Shown: positions 1 to 9,251, counted from the first letter of the stretch. The stretch: 37,040 nt of DNA from Candidatus Opimibacter skivensis (GCA_016722045.1 JADKGY010000019.1:1-37040), one strand, 5' to 3'. Numbers and translations are program-made. The notes: generated by a model not told the origin, from the letters alone.

Positions 1-191
1 TCGTCGTCCCCCAGTATGCCCACCAGAATGGCAATAAATGCTGTCAAATTTGATCGTGGGAATAAAAAGTTGATTTTAAGATTTCAACAATCCCTGCTTA
101 TGCAAAAAAAGGAACAATAAAATAAACGAGCATCACAACACACAAATATTTTCCAAAATGAACCTATCTTTTGATAGGGGCAAATAAATAA

Positions 192-598
192 TTAAACCAA
201 AAGAAGGATTGTAAAAACAACGCTAAAATAGCCGGCCATGATCGATGGGAACAAGGGATTTCCGACAGCGCCCATGCCTGCAAAGTCAGCGCCAATATCA
301 CCACAACCCGAGAAACTAAATATCAGCATCAAATACAAAACAGGTCTGGGATAGTGTTTTCTTAAGTGCTCAGGTCAAGCCCCGGGATGGGACTTCACCA
401 ATACGCGCACATCCTGTTGTGTGGCAGCCATCAGCGGAAATGCCACAATCGATGTCCAAAGTTGATAGTCCGTGAGGCCCCCGCCTGCGAATAGGTGGCA
501 TACCCGAGGATCATCGTCACCGGATCCTGACTAAAAGCCAGGCCAAGTAATCTCCAAAACCTTAAGAATTTATTTGAAGTCCTTTTCTTTTTGTGCAT
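192..598 (-). pseudogene. remnant of an unidentified membrane protein
   Basis: The minus strand holds coding-like stretches in at least two frames. A possible start reads MHKKKRTSNKFLRFW, followed by SQDPVTMILGYATYSQAG. After a frame change comes LTDYQLWTSIVAFPLMAA, and near the end hydrophobic text finishing PSIMAGYFSVVFTILLLV before a stop at 192. The hydrophobic runs suggest two or three membrane segments. I do not recognise the family. It follows the RIC gene on the same strand, so it may be the last gene of that unit. No single frame spans it. The 191 bases to its left hold another short hydrophobic minus-strand stretch (NLTAFIAILVGILGDD) running off the window edge, which may be the start of a neighbouring membrane protein. 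Confidence 0.3.
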
Positions 599-806
599 TG
601 TCCGAACGCGCTATCGAATGATTCATGTAAGCGCGACTCCAAGATAAGCAATAACTCTCCGCTTCTCCCGGCATTAGATTTTCCAATACAGAAGTTAATA
701 GCAGACGTATGGAATATTTAATGTAATAATGTACATAGATACTATATTTCAATCCAATATTCATCACCGCCGGGATGCATCGAATCTGCTTGATTTCCAA
801 ATTGTT

Positions 807-1554
807 TCACAGCAAATTGATTGCACTGATTAGCACAAATTCCTTCTCATATCAATGGCACCGGGGAACAGGATATTTTCCAAATGAATATGGAGATGCA
901 AATCCAGCCTCTAAATTCTTTCAACAAGGTGAAAGCAACCCTGGCCACGTCGTGCATCCGTCAGCAGGTGCATTGAATTCACTCAGGATAGCGATCATTC
1001 TGAATCTTTCGCCTTCTACATCATGTTCCTGCCTCATCATATGAATCGGGTTTTGCACAGTGTCGAATCCAGGCTTTATAAATTGTTCTTTGTTCATTTT
1101 AGCAGCCACTCATTTTCTGATAAAAGGAAAAAAGGATCATTTCTTCTTTCTTCATATGCGCAGCCGTCTCATCGGCAGATGCATTGAATTCTTCAGCGAT
1201 GCTAAATAATTCCGGATGATGACTGCCGTGAACCTTACATAGTTTTGCTCAAGGAACTGCCTGAGTGCAGGCGTAGTTTGTTCAATATACCGGGTGATGC
1301 TTTTTTTCAATATATAGTCGGCAAGCAGATCCAAAGGCCATGATCTGAAATCCATACCCTCAGTTTTGGTTGCCGGAGACATTGGCCAATTCCGCAAGCA
1401 AAGCATCGGGATTGATACTTTTGGCTTCGCAGACTTCGTCAATCGATTTACCTCCTTTACAGCAGAAGTCAATACCATGTTTTTGAAAAACAGATGCTGT
1501 GCGATAATCTTTGGCTACGAATGAACCTATGGTAGGTGATGTGGTGATTTGCAT
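807..1554 (-). CDS. ric: RIC/ScdA-type iron-sulfur repair di-iron protein (frameshifted)
   Basis: The product is a repair-of-iron-centres protein, which in this family restores Fe-S clusters after nitric oxide or oxidative damage in the cytoplasm. The first 64 residues, starting MQITTSPTIGSFVAKDY, are an ScdA_N (DUF542) domain with the paired-cysteine motif HGIDFCCKGGKS at about residues 26-37. A hemerythrin-like domain follows in pieces: LDLLADYI with RYIEQTTPALRQFLEQ near 1260-1350, and MMRQEHDVEGERFRMI near 1000-1040, with further His/Glu-rich text (LHLHIHLEN in a shifted frame) near 880. At least four indels break the reading. It lies 11 bases after the cupin gene on the same strand and under the Rrf2 regulator, the usual context for nitrosative-stress response. 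The C-terminal end is approximate. Confidence 0.75.
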
Positions 1555-1565
1555 ATTGTGAATGT

Positions 1566-1858
1566 TTAAGTATTAATAAATTTTATTTCTGATTCGACGG
1601 CCATGATCAAGACATACAAAGTCTTCTGTGATGAAAAGCGAATGAGCGGCCAATGCGGTATGATGAAAGGTTCATTCACGCGTAAAGGAATCTCCCTGCT
1701 ACCCAACTTTAAGATTGCCTCTCCTTCATACACAATGATGATGGCTTCTTGGTACTTATATGCTGAGGCATTTGGCACCCCTTGCTCCGGTCACGCAGGA
1801 TTTTATATTCTTACCTGTTTCCAAGGATGCTTATTTGTGGTTTAACTATGGCTTGCAT
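1566..1858 (-). CDS. small cupin-domain protein (frameshifted near the N-terminus)
   Basis: A small cupin of about 98 residues. The clear part reads EAIIIVYEGEAILKLG then PLRVNEPFIIP and FSSQKTLYVLIMAVESEIKF, which matches the second half of a single-domain cupin barrel with the G-E-A-x-L-x-L strand pattern. The likely start is MQAIVKPQISILGNR at 1858. The frame must change twice between about 1770 and 1815 to connect the parts. The start overlaps the end of the Rrf2 gene by 13 bases, which suggests translational coupling. Cupins of this kind often accompany RIC in Bacteroidota; the metal or ligand cannot be read here. Confidence 0.6.
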
Positions 1859-2289
1859 TTTAGTTTTGTTTTGAAAGTGATGCCGTTATTGATGTCATTT
1901 GACAAATCAAGAAGGACGTACTTTCCAGCATTGTCCGAAGATCATCTCTGACCAGCTTAAACTTATAATGAAGTGAACAAGGTTTCTTTTCGTTACAATC
2001 ATGAAAGCCAAGACCGCAACCTTATAAATGAATCGCCGTCTATAGCAGATACAATCTGGCTGAGCTTAATCTTTTCGGCCTTTGATTTTTAGTTCAAATC
2101 CCCCTGCAGATCCTTTTACAGAATCAAGAAGATTGCATTTGACCAGTTTCTGCAAAATTTTGGACGTAAATGAGACCGGCGAATCAATGGCCCACGCAAT
2201 ATCATTCAGGCTCACCCTTTCATCCTGTCGGGATTTGACAGCAATAAAAACGATGGCTTTGATGCCGTATTCACAGGCTTTGAAAACAT
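1846..2289 (-). CDS. Rrf2-family (NsrR/IscR-type) transcriptional regulator (frameshifted)
   Basis: A DNA-binding repressor of the Rrf2 family. It starts as MFSKACEYGIKA if one missing G near 2280 is restored, then runs through the winged helix (IVFIAVKSRQDERVSLNDIA, DSPVSFTSKILQKLVK, LLDSVKGSAGGFEL). In a shifted frame near 1970-2020 comes GCGLGFHDCNEKKPC, three cysteines spaced C-x6-C-x5-C, the Fe-S cluster ligand pattern of NsrR and IscR. It ends NDINNGITFKTK. About 147 residues fits the family. Its position in front of cupin and RIC, together with the palindrome over its promoter, supports an autoregulated nitric-oxide or Fe-S sensor. At least three indels interrupt it. Confidence 0.72.
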
Positions 2290-2306
2290 ATTTTCTCTTT
2301 ACCCTG

Positions 2307-2348
2307 CAAAGATAGGTAAATATTTAAATATCGGACACTTTTGTCCGA
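2307..2348 (-). promoter_or_regulatory. promoter and palindromic operator of the Rrf2-cupin-RIC unit
   Basis: The minus strand has TATCTTTG at 2314-2307, a full match to the Bacteroidota -7 consensus TAnnTTTG, 18 bases before the Rrf2 start. Upstream at 2331-2348 lies an 18-bp inverted repeat with 7-bp arms TCGGACA and TGTCCGA around a 4-base centre. The palindrome covers the place where the -33 element would sit, so a bound repressor would block the promoter. The target site of this particular regulator is inferred, not known. Confidence 0.6.
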
Positions 2349-2365
2349 ATTACGTTTGTTATTTC

Positions 2366-2426
2366 GTTTCGACTCCGCTCAACGACCGACAAAGCAATAC
2401 CAAAATGAAGTTTCGGCTGCGCTCAA
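2366..2426. repeat. pair of short degenerate repeats
   Basis: Two near-identical 16-mers, TTTCGACTCCGCTCAA and TTTCGGCTGCGCTCAA, lie 44 bases apart in the same direction. Both are intergenic. They look like fragments of a dispersed repeat; no function is visible. Confidence 0.4.
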
Positions 2427-2455
2427 TTAAGATGTATGGATTTCAATGCCAAGAA

Positions 2456-2580
2456 ATTTGTGGCCGCAGGCCACAAATTAATCATCGTTGAGCGCAGGTT
2501 GTACCTGCGATCCAGACGGGCTGAAAAAATCTGTTTCTATAATAAATCTGTGAACGCAGGCTCCTGCCTGCATTGAAAAT
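2456..2580 (-). repeat. three-hairpin intergenic repeat, copy 1
   Basis: A 125-bp element made of three consecutive palindromes: ATTTGTGGCC/GGCCACAAAT, CGCAGGT/ACCTGCG and GCAGGC/GCCTGC. It begins 17 bases after the stop codon of the esterase gene. A second copy in the same orientation lies at 3822-3948. The differences between copies fall mainly in loops and linkers. Confidence 0.8.
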
Positions 2581-2597
2581 CTAAAATCTTAAAACTT

Positions 2598-3725
2598 TTA
2601 TTGTTTTATAATTTTGAAATTCTTCTCACCGACATGCAAAACATACATACCAGGAGACAATCCAGCAACATCTAAATCATAAGTAGTCGAGTACGAATTC
2701 CCGGACATCACAACCTGTCCAAATAATGTTGAGAGCATGTAGTGTGTCGGTTTATCGTAATCAAGTTTAATGGTGATAGTTGTATTCACTGGATTTGGAT
2801 AGACCAGAACTGAATGAGGTTTGACATGATCGCTGGTAGATGTGGTCTGGATCAATCCATGAATATCATATTTCGAGAAAAATCGCCAGATCTCTTTCGA
2901 CGCATTCATGTCCTGATTCGTCCCCACACCGCCAAAAGCTGAGCCAGGCCAGGCATGTACACCATTAATTATTTTGTAATGTTCGACCTCAACACCATTT
3001 GTGCCATTGGCATACAAATAATGTTCTGCTGTGCAACCATCTCCTGTATTGATGTCCGGAATACTATTCTGGTCAGGAGGTGTATGACATGCATTGAATG
3101 CTACCCAATACGCCAGAACAGATGGTATCGGTGCGAAAATAATATTCCCTGTATATGCCACCGTAGGATCTGATGTCCCGTGTATTTCCATGACTGGCAT
3201 AGGATGTTGTGGATCGCAGGTGGTGAGTTGGGTTACATTCATTGATCCTGTGACAGAGGCGATCGCCGCGATGCGGTCACTTAGTCCACATGCGAGAAAA
3301 TAACTCATAAAGCCACCGTTAGACATGCCTGTGCTGTATATTCTGTTTTGATCGATGGCATATTGAGCTGAAAGAGAATCAATCAAATCACTGGTAAAAC
3401 CAATATCATCCACATTGCTGGTACCCCAACCTACATTCCAATGTGTGTTACCTAACTGATCAACAGTACCATTGGGATGTACGATCAGGAAACCGGCAGT
3501 ATCCGCTATCGGCCTGAAGTCACCATAGAACATTTGTTCGAAAGCATTCGATGTGTATCCATGAAAATTAAGCACAAGTGGCGCCGGTGTTCCGGGCACA
3601 TAACTGGCGGGAACATAAAGTATATAATCCCTTTGCAATCCATCATGGAGGATAGAACCGTTGATCGTTTGCTGAGCGGTGGAGAAGAGGTATGCAGAGG
3701 AGCAAATAAAATGGAAGTGTTTCAT
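2598..3725 (-). CDS. secreted PHB-depolymerase/feruloyl-esterase-like hydrolase with T9SS sorting domain
   Basis: A secreted serine esterase of 375 residues. The start MKHFHFICSSAYLFSTAQQ gives a signal peptide; the frame stays open upstream as far as 3941, but that stretch runs through a repeat and is not coding. The catalytic domain follows the LpqC/PHB-depolymerase pattern: oxyanion region NFHGYTSN (about 53-60), nucleophile Ser136 in STGMSNGGF, Asp186 in HGTSDPTV and His257 in GVHAWPG. The last 80 residues are a type A sorting domain beginning VYPNPVNTTITI and ending GMYVLHVGEKNFKIIKQ, so the enzyme should pass through the type IX system to the surface or medium. The substrate (polyester, feruloyl sugar or other ester) cannot be decided. 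The gene is unbroken. Confidence 0.85.
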   Translation of the reverse strand: MKHFHFICSSAYLFSTAQQTINGSILHDGLQRDYILYVPASYVPGTPAPLVLNFHGYTSNAFEQMFYGDFRPIADTAGFLIVHPNGTVDQLGNTHWNVGWGTSNVDDIGFTSDLIDSLSAQYAIDQNRIYSTGMSNGGFMSYFLACGLSDRIAAIASVTGSMNVTQLTTCDPQHPMPVMEIHGTSDPTVAYTGNIIFAPIPSVLAYWVAFNACHTPPDQNSIPDINTGDGCTAEHYLYANGTNGVEVEHYKIINGVHAWPGSAFGGVGTNQDMNASKEIWRFFSKYDIHGLIQTTSTSDHVKPHSVLVYPNPVNTTITIKLDYDKPTHYMLSTLFGQVVMSGNSYSTTYDLDVAGLSPGMYVLHVGEKNFKIIKQ

Positions 3726-3821
3726 ACTATAAAAGTAGGGAAATATTAAATGGTACTGTTTGCCCTTGAATCCTCGTTTTGCCCCTAAATCCCCAGAAGG
3801 GGACTTATAATTACCTTCTGT

Positions 3822-3948
3822 ATTTGTGGCCGCAGGCCACAAATATATAGAATCGTTGAGCGCAGGTTGCACCTGCGATCCAGATGGGCTGAAAAATTCT
3901 GTGTCTTTATTAATTCTGTGAAAGCAGGCTCCTGCCTGCATTGAAAAT
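3822..3948 (-). repeat. three-hairpin intergenic repeat, copy 2
   Basis: Second copy of the element at 2456-2580, with the same three palindromes in the same order and orientation. It begins 12 bases after the stop codon of the DUF1003 gene. Just beside it, at 3781-3806, is a separate short hairpin with CCCC/GGGG arms. Confidence 0.8.
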
Positions 3949-3960
3949 TTTATGCTTACT

Positions 3961-4381
3961 TCATTTCTTCGAATTAATTCCCATCTCTTCCAGCATCTTA
4001 ATTATTTTATCCAATTTCTCTGTTTCAATGGTGTTCAATTTGATAGTCAGGGCTTCTATTTCAAGTTTGGCTTCCACATTGGTTTCATAATCAGATAAGG
4101 CCTGTGCTCTGTCCCGGTCATTTTGCTTGTTCTGGGCCATCATGATGATGGGTGCTGCATAAGCTGCCTGTGTTGAAAAACAAGATTAAGTAAAATGAAA
4201 GGATACACATCCCAATGTGCGTGAAGGCAAGAACATTTAAGCTCATCCATAGCATAACTAAGATAGTCTGAATGATTATAAATCTCCAGGAACCCATTCC
4301 TTTAGCTACAGAATCCATGAGGCGGCTACCAAAGGACAATGTCTCTTTATGCTGGTCGTGCCAATTTTTTTTATTGCTCAT
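3961..4381 (-). CDS. DUF1003 membrane protein (frameshifted)
   Basis: A DUF1003 inner-membrane protein of about 140 residues; its function is not established. The first part, MSNKKNWHDQHKETLSFG, leads into a membrane helix (FIIIQTILVMLWMSLNVLAF). The family signature then appears in two other frames: HWDVYPFILLNLVF and AAYAAPIIMMAQNKQNDRDR, followed by a charged coiled-coil tail (YETNVEAKLEIEALTIKLN). Two indels are needed, one in a run of T. With these restored the protein is full length. The heptamer repeat at 4395-4441 sits directly in its upstream region. Confidence 0.8.
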
Positions 4382-4394
4382 ATAGGTTTGGAAT

Positions 4395-4441
4395 ATTTGT
4401 GATTTGTGATTTGTGATTTGTGATTTGTGATTTGTGATTTA
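4395..4441. repeat. heptanucleotide tandem repeat (GATTTGT, about 6 copies)
   Basis: Nearly six perfect copies of the 7-bp unit GATTTGT. On the minus strand it lies 14-60 bases before the DUF1003 start, where the promoter should be, so a change in copy number would change promoter spacing. Tracts like this are prone to slippage. Confidence 0.9.
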
Positions 4442-4463
4442 GGTAAATCAAAATGACGAATTA

Positions 4464-4999
4464 TCAGTTCCTATTGTTTTCCGTCAGCGCCTTAAATGCG
4501 TCACTAAATTTTATCAGGTCCTCTTTTGTTTTTTTGTCCGTGATGTCTCCTCGTTCGTTTATTTTACTTTTAATTCCCTGTATTAACAGCGTTGTGTCAT
4601 TTGTAAATTTTGCCATTACAGTTTTCATTATCAGTTGCAATTCTTCGTGTCCTTTTTGACCACTTGCTGAAGCCGTTATAAGTCCTGTTGGCTTGTCGGA
4701 AAATACAGTGGTTGAAACACACCATTCAATTGCATTTTTAAGTCCGCTGGGGATACTGAATACATATTCCGGCGTGCAGATTAAAATTCCATCTGTATTT
4801 TCAATGCTCCTCCTAAAGTTCAAAATCACTTCCGGGGTGTTTTCAATAGAAAGTTCAGGATCAAAATGAGGAAGTGTTTTTAATCCATTGAAAATAGTCA
4901 GCTCAAAACTGTCCTTAGTCAAGGCTGCAAAATTGTCAATGAGTTTTTGGTTCGATGAATTTTCGCTCGCACTACCGTTGATGACAAATATTTTTTCAT
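4464..4999 (-). CDS. NAD(P)H-dependent FMN reductase family protein (frameshifted at codon 3)
   Basis: A cytoplasmic flavodoxin-fold reductase of about 178 residues, expected to use NAD(P)H to reduce FMN, quinones or similar acceptors. The start is ATG at 4999; restoring one A to the six-A run that follows gives KIFVINGSASENSSNQKL, the first strand and FMN phosphate-binding loop (NGSAS). The rest is open and includes the family motif CTPEYVFSIPSGLKNAIEWC, which contacts the flavin and dimer partner, then GLITASASGQKGHEEL. It has no clear operon partner. Confidence 0.8.
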
Positions 5000-5083
5000 A
5001 GCACTTATCTGTTTATTGTCCAAACCGACTATCTAGTCTTTTTCAAGATACTGATCTTCATGGAAACTTAGAGCTGAAAAAAT

Positions 5084-5697
5084 TTATTTATGCATTGAGT
5101 AATCCATATTCAATATTATATATTGAACATCCCTACGATACTTAAGACGCCCCACCAGTTCCGGAACATTCTCCTTATTAAATCTACCTGCGTATTCCGC
5201 AAATTTGACTACATACAGAGGCATCTTAAGAGGAGTATTATCGTCATTGTTCAATGTATTAATAACGTAAGTATCGCTAATAAAATCCTGGATAGACTTT
5301 CCTTCCAGACCGAGATTGTCAATATCATGAGTTGAAAGCTCCACGATAGAATCCAGTTTATTGCTACAATTTATTTCAAATTTTGTAAGTCGTCCCGTAA
5401 ATTAAATAATAATACATCCGGCATTGAATTACCTAAGTATCGATATTGGGTACGATTTCCATTATAGTAATCTTTCAGTCTATAAATTTCGCTATCCAAC
5501 TCAAGGTGACGATAATATTTGACTACATCTGAATCTGAAACATACTTTGGTTTATGAATTCCATAGACTAATTTAATGACAGGCATGCAGGACATTAGGT
5601 GAAAACCTAGAAGGACAAAGATGTAAATTGTAATATTATCAAAAAACCAATGATTCTTTGCAGATGGTGAGCAAATGGAATTAGATTTTTTGGACAT
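5084..5697 (-). CDS. membrane-anchored hypothetical protein (frameshifted)
   Basis: I do not recognise a named domain. It starts MSKKSNSICSPSAKNHW, has one hydrophobic helix (NITIYIFVLLGFHLMSC, about residues 21-37), then a soluble part with KLVYGIHKPKYVSDSD and RHLELDSEIYRLKDYY. A single indel near 5375-5395 separates it from the second half, which reads KFEINCSNKLDSIVELSTHD and ends GRLKYRRDVQYIILNMDYSM. The cysteine at the end of the helix could also be a lipid attachment site. Joined, it is about 204 residues. It precedes two secreted-protein genes on the same strand, 27 bases from the next. Confidence 0.6.
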
Positions 5698-5724
5698 TAT
5701 AAGTGATGGTAGGAGATACTTATC

Positions 5725-6654
5725 TTAGTGGACGATTACAATTTTCTTGATAGCGTTCATCCTTTCCCCATAGACGTTCAAATAATACATACCATCGTGT
5801 AAGTTCCTAACATCAACTTCCAGTTCCTTCCAAGTTTTCCAGTTTATATGAAGGACAACATCGCCCACTGTGTTAAGTATAGATAATTGCAATTCATTTT
5901 CTTTACGAAAGGCTGGATCAATTTGAATTCTTACTGCATTATCTGCGGGATTGGGGAAAACCATGAGGACCGGTTGCTGTATTTCCGGCGGCTCCTTTAC
6001 GGCGAAAGAAGCGCAATCGAGAGAATCACCTTCGCAAAGTACTTAAAGAACACCAAGGGTCCATTTCGTCCATAATTAATCAATCCATGTTTCGTGCCCT
6101 CCACAATAGACCCTGGCCGTCAGTTAATCGCCTAATTAACACTTGTGTAAAAAACCTGGTCTCCAAGCCCAAATAAGTTAACTGGGATAGAATCTCAGAG
6201 GTACATATGACATAGGACGGGTCATATATTTTCCAACACACAACATTGTTCTCCTCTAGGAAAAATCATATAACAAATGTTCCGTGGGTTGACACATAGA
6301 AACAGTGTCCTTAAATGGTAGCATGTAAACTTTTCGAGCAAAAGTGTCTTCCCGCATCAATGCGTATATATATGTGTTCAGGATTTCCTTTGGATTTTGA
6401 ATAGCCGTTGAGTTCACATTTAGCTTTAGGGGGCGCTGATAAATTTTCTTGTAAGAATTGCCTTGGATTATAGTATCGCCCTGCATTGACAATGCAAAAG
6501 CTAACACAATATGTACTGGGGGTTCTTCTCCTGGCGCCATTTGTGTATAAATCCAGTTTCGACCATTTTTTAATAACTTATAATATGGTTGTGCAAATAA
6601 ATTTGAACAGCATGTCAGAAAAAAAACGATCAAAATAAAAAGTGATATTCTCAT
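5725..6654 (-). CDS. secreted protein with T9SS C-terminal sorting domain (frameshifted)
   Basis: About 310 residues. A clear signal peptide starts it (MRISLFILIVFFLTCC, then SNLFAQ). The mature part begins YYKLLKNGRNWIYTQMAPGE and contains GDTIIQGNSYKKIYQR, a pattern common in Bacteroidota secreted proteins of unknown role. The middle (6250-5970) is spread over three frames, including NNVVCWKIYDPSYVICTSEI and LINYGRNGPL. The last 80 residues form a type A sorting domain: VFPNPADNAVRIQID, GDVVLHINWKTWKELEVD, DGMYYLNVYGERM. It is probably exported by the type IX system. It sits 25 bases after the next T9SS gene and may share its transcript. Confidence 0.7.
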
Positions 6655-6679
6655 AAGAGCCTGATTAAGATATGAACTA

Positions 6680-8207
6680 TTAATGCGCTACCATGAATTT
6701 TGCAGTCTTGACAATTTGGTTGCCACTAGTAAGTTGAAGGAAGTAAGCACCCGGAGGTAATTTCTCTACGGAATATATATTCGTCGTATTGTTCGATAAC
6801 CTGACAGAATGAAAGAGCACGCGGCCATTAATATCTGTAATGAAATACGTCATTTCTTTCAATAAAGGAGAAAATGAGCAATAGAAACTTAAGAAATCAT
6901 TGGCCGGATTTGGATAAAGCAATAAATTAATTTCTTCCGAGTCAACGTCTTCGGTGTGTACCAATTGACAACCCGGAACAAGGCAACCATACTGGTCTAC
7001 TTTAAGCAGCCAGGCTTTTTGCCCCACATCGCCGCCATTTAAATCGCGATATTCACCCACCATTATCAAGTTGCCATCCAAATCTTCTTTAATGTCTTTT
7101 AATTCATAGACAATATTCGTTCCCTCAAAATTATAACCACGCATCCAAAGGCTATCTCCGTTTTCTGCCACTTTAACTATCCAACCTTGCCACTCCGGGC
7201 CAAGTGTAAAACTCTGGCCTACTGCAACATATCCTTTTTGGTTGCGGAGTTCAATCATATTCCAAAGGTGCTGGGCAACATCTTGAAAAGCATCTGCAGA
7301 AGGCCTGAAAAATGTTTTCCAAAGGATGTTTTTATTAACATCCATTTTAACAATACACCAATCCCAGACAAAATACTCACTTGAAGAATTAATGGGAATA
7401 GCCTTCCCTTTCGCTGTTCCAAAAACGATTTCTGGTTTTCATTTACGACTACTCCTCCCAAAGTCCAAACCAATCTTCATTTACAGGACTCAAATAGTCC
7501 CACTCTTTGTTACCGAGGCTGTCCAGTTTGGTGAGAACTATTTGCATAATAATATTCTTCGCTTTTACATTTTGATCACTCCCAAGTCCACCAACTATGA
7601 AGCCGCCATCTTTGGAAGTGGTAATCCGGTTCAGAGCGATGCCATTTACATTACTGGTAGCTGGCTTGCTAAATTGTGGAATGCCGTCCTTGTCCAGTTT
7701 AACTACCCAAAGCTCCGAATAACCACCTTCATGCGCTACCGCTACACAAACCATGGATTGATCATTCAGCTTACCATCGTAGGGTATTTCTGGATTGAAT
7801 CCGGGCTGCGCGAAAATCCGAAAGAGTTAGGAGCGGTGTCATACTTTATAAAAAACAATGCATTAGTGTCCTGTGCATAATTATAGCCGTGGGTCACCAG
7901 GTTTCCTTCACTATCAATACTAAGGCTTTGAAACCACGTTTCGTATCGGTTAACTGTATCCGTCAAACCTCTAATGATTAATGGATTACCGTCCAGATCA
8001 GTCTTAACAAAAAGGGCACCTGCATTGTACGGCCAAACACTGTCTGCCACTATTCCGGTAATATAATAACAGCTGTCTGTGACAACAATGCTATTGAAAA
8101 TAGAAGTCTTCTAAGGTAAAAAGCTAAAAGTCCTATTAATCGTACTTGCGGGCCTGGACACTTCCCCAGCGCCCACACAGCATAACGCATAATAGTGTTT
8201 CCTTCAT
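6680..8207 (-). CDS. large T9SS-sorted protein with repeated beta-propeller-like strands (frameshifted)
   Basis: About 500 residues over several frames. The body repeats a pattern of ALFVKTDLDGNP, ELWVVKLDKDGIPQFSK, IVLTKLDSLGNKEWDY and GWIVKVAENGDSLWMRGYN, each followed by a statement like SKDGGFIVGGLG or DGNLIMVGEYRD; such repeats build propeller-type secreted proteins. The text VVTDSCYYITGIVADSVWPY is typical of the N-terminal part. The end is a type A sorting domain (LLYPNPANDFLSFYCSF ... PPGAYFLQLTSGNQIVK). Frames change near 7345, 7460 and 7760 and again beyond 8050. The start at 8207 (MKETLLCVMLCG) is only a guess; the coding-like text fades there. Role unknown, possibly surface binding. 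Confidence 0.65.
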
Positions 8208-8588
8208 CGTCAATTAATTTTAAAAGGATGATTTACAAAGCTTGTCAGATAAGAATACATCCTTTTGATCATTCACTTCTTTCCCCCTTAGCCTTTAGCA
8301 GAGGTCTTCAAAATTTTCTCAATATTCAGATACACTCAGAGTTTTCTTTACCATTTTTAATTGCCTACAATAATCAGGATTATGGATAGCGGCGGTTCAA
8401 TGCGAAAATCTACCAGGTAGCCTTAATCTGTTTCAAGATAATAAATTACCCTCTCTCATTGAAGCTCTGCTAAGGTTGACTGAAGGTAGGGAAGGCGGTG
8501 GAAAATCGGATATCTGCCATCACATAAAGCCAGTTTGAAAATCCTTTTAAAGTATTTGTCACCCGATTGATCCAGAAAAGAGAAATAA
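8208..8588. other. gene-poor stretch
   Basis: About 380 bases with no frame I can support. The first 40 may encode the damaged signal peptide of the preceding T9SS protein. I see no repeat, hairpin or RNA gene. Confidence 0.4.
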
Positions 8589-8987
8589 TTATTTCGTCCA
8601 GTCCTCAAAAGAAATCCCTTTTAATCGTTTGAAATGGTCAGTGTTGTTGGTCACTACGGTCAAATTATGTGTTAAAGAAGTAACTCCAATTAAAAGATCA
8701 AAGTCATCAAGTGGAGTACCCGCTTTTCGTAATCTCGCCTTTTCTTTTGCATAAAGATCCAGTGAATGGAAAATGGGAACAATTTTTATGCCTGTTAAAA
8801 AATTATCAAGAGCTTTTTGATTCTTCTCCTTCTTTTCGCTATTCTCAACACCAAATTTTAATTCTGCAAGTGTAATTTCAGAAATGAAACAATTATCAGG
8901 ATCAGCTTTTTCAAATTTTTTCCTGAGATCAAACTTTCCTTTTATATAATAAATGCAAGTGTTTGTATCAATCAGATATTTTTTCAA
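8589..8987 (-). CDS. vapC: VapC-like PIN-domain toxin ribonuclease
   Basis: A 132-residue PIN-domain protein, the toxin half of a type II toxin-antitoxin pair, expected to cut RNA with Mg2+ or Mn2+. The acidic active-site residues are present: Asp7 in YLIDTNT, Glu42 in ITLAELKFG, Asp94/Asp97 in PLDDFDLLIG and Asp117 in NNTDHF. The start is TTG at 8987, overlapping the antitoxin stop as TTGA, so the toxin should be translated by coupling and at low level. The gene is intact. The RNA target is not predictable. Confidence 0.88.
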   Translation of the reverse strand: MKKYLIDTNTCIYYIKGKFDLRKKFEKADPDNCFISEITLAELKFGVENSEKKEKNQKALDNFLTGIKIVPIFHSLDLYAKEKARLRKAGTPLDDFDLLIGVTSLTHNLTVVTNNTDHFKRLKGISFEDWTK

Positions 8988-9229
8988 AGGTTTTCGATTT
9001 GTCTGTTAAAAGTTCTTGAGCTACGAATATCTTTAATAATATCATCTGCCGATTGTTTTGAATCCCATGCACCAAATGCTTTGTAAAAAGATTTCTTCCT
9101 ATCTGTGAGGTCTGTTTTAACAGAAAGAGTAAGTTTGGAAATAAGGTCTAGTTTATTACCCGGACTTAAATTATCCAACATTTCCATATAACCCTCAATG
9201 AGTGTAGTATTTATATCAATAGTCTTCAC
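8984..9229 (-). CDS. antitoxin partner of the PIN toxin
   Basis: An 81-residue protein starting at GTG (9229) and overlapping the toxin start by four bases. It has no AbrB, ribbon-helix-helix or PHD signature that I can see. The N-terminal 45 residues (MKTIDINTTLIEGYMEMLDN ... ISKLTLSVKT) could be a short dimerising module. The C-terminal end (DDIIKDIRSSRTFNRQIENL) resembles the charged tails that fill PIN toxin active sites. Antitoxin role rests on size, order and overlap. Confidence 0.75.
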   Translation of the reverse strand: MKTIDINTTLIEGYMEMLDNLSPGNKLDLISKLTLSVKTDLTDRKKSFYKAFGAWDSKQSADDIIKDIRSSRTFNRQIENL

Positions 9230-9251
9230 AATATGTCATTTGAATGTAATA

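Noticed and set aside
775..1044. 89-residue plus-strand open frame
   Set aside because: It covers the reverse strand of the RIC hemerythrin region, whose motifs are recognisable.
3726..3941. 72-residue N-terminal extension of the esterase
   Set aside because: The extension is encoded by the intergenic three-hairpin repeat and a G/C hairpin; a proper signal peptide begins at 3725.
7326..7880. 184-residue open frame on the plus strand
   Set aside because: It lies antisense to the T9SS-sorted protein, whose strand and motifs are clear.
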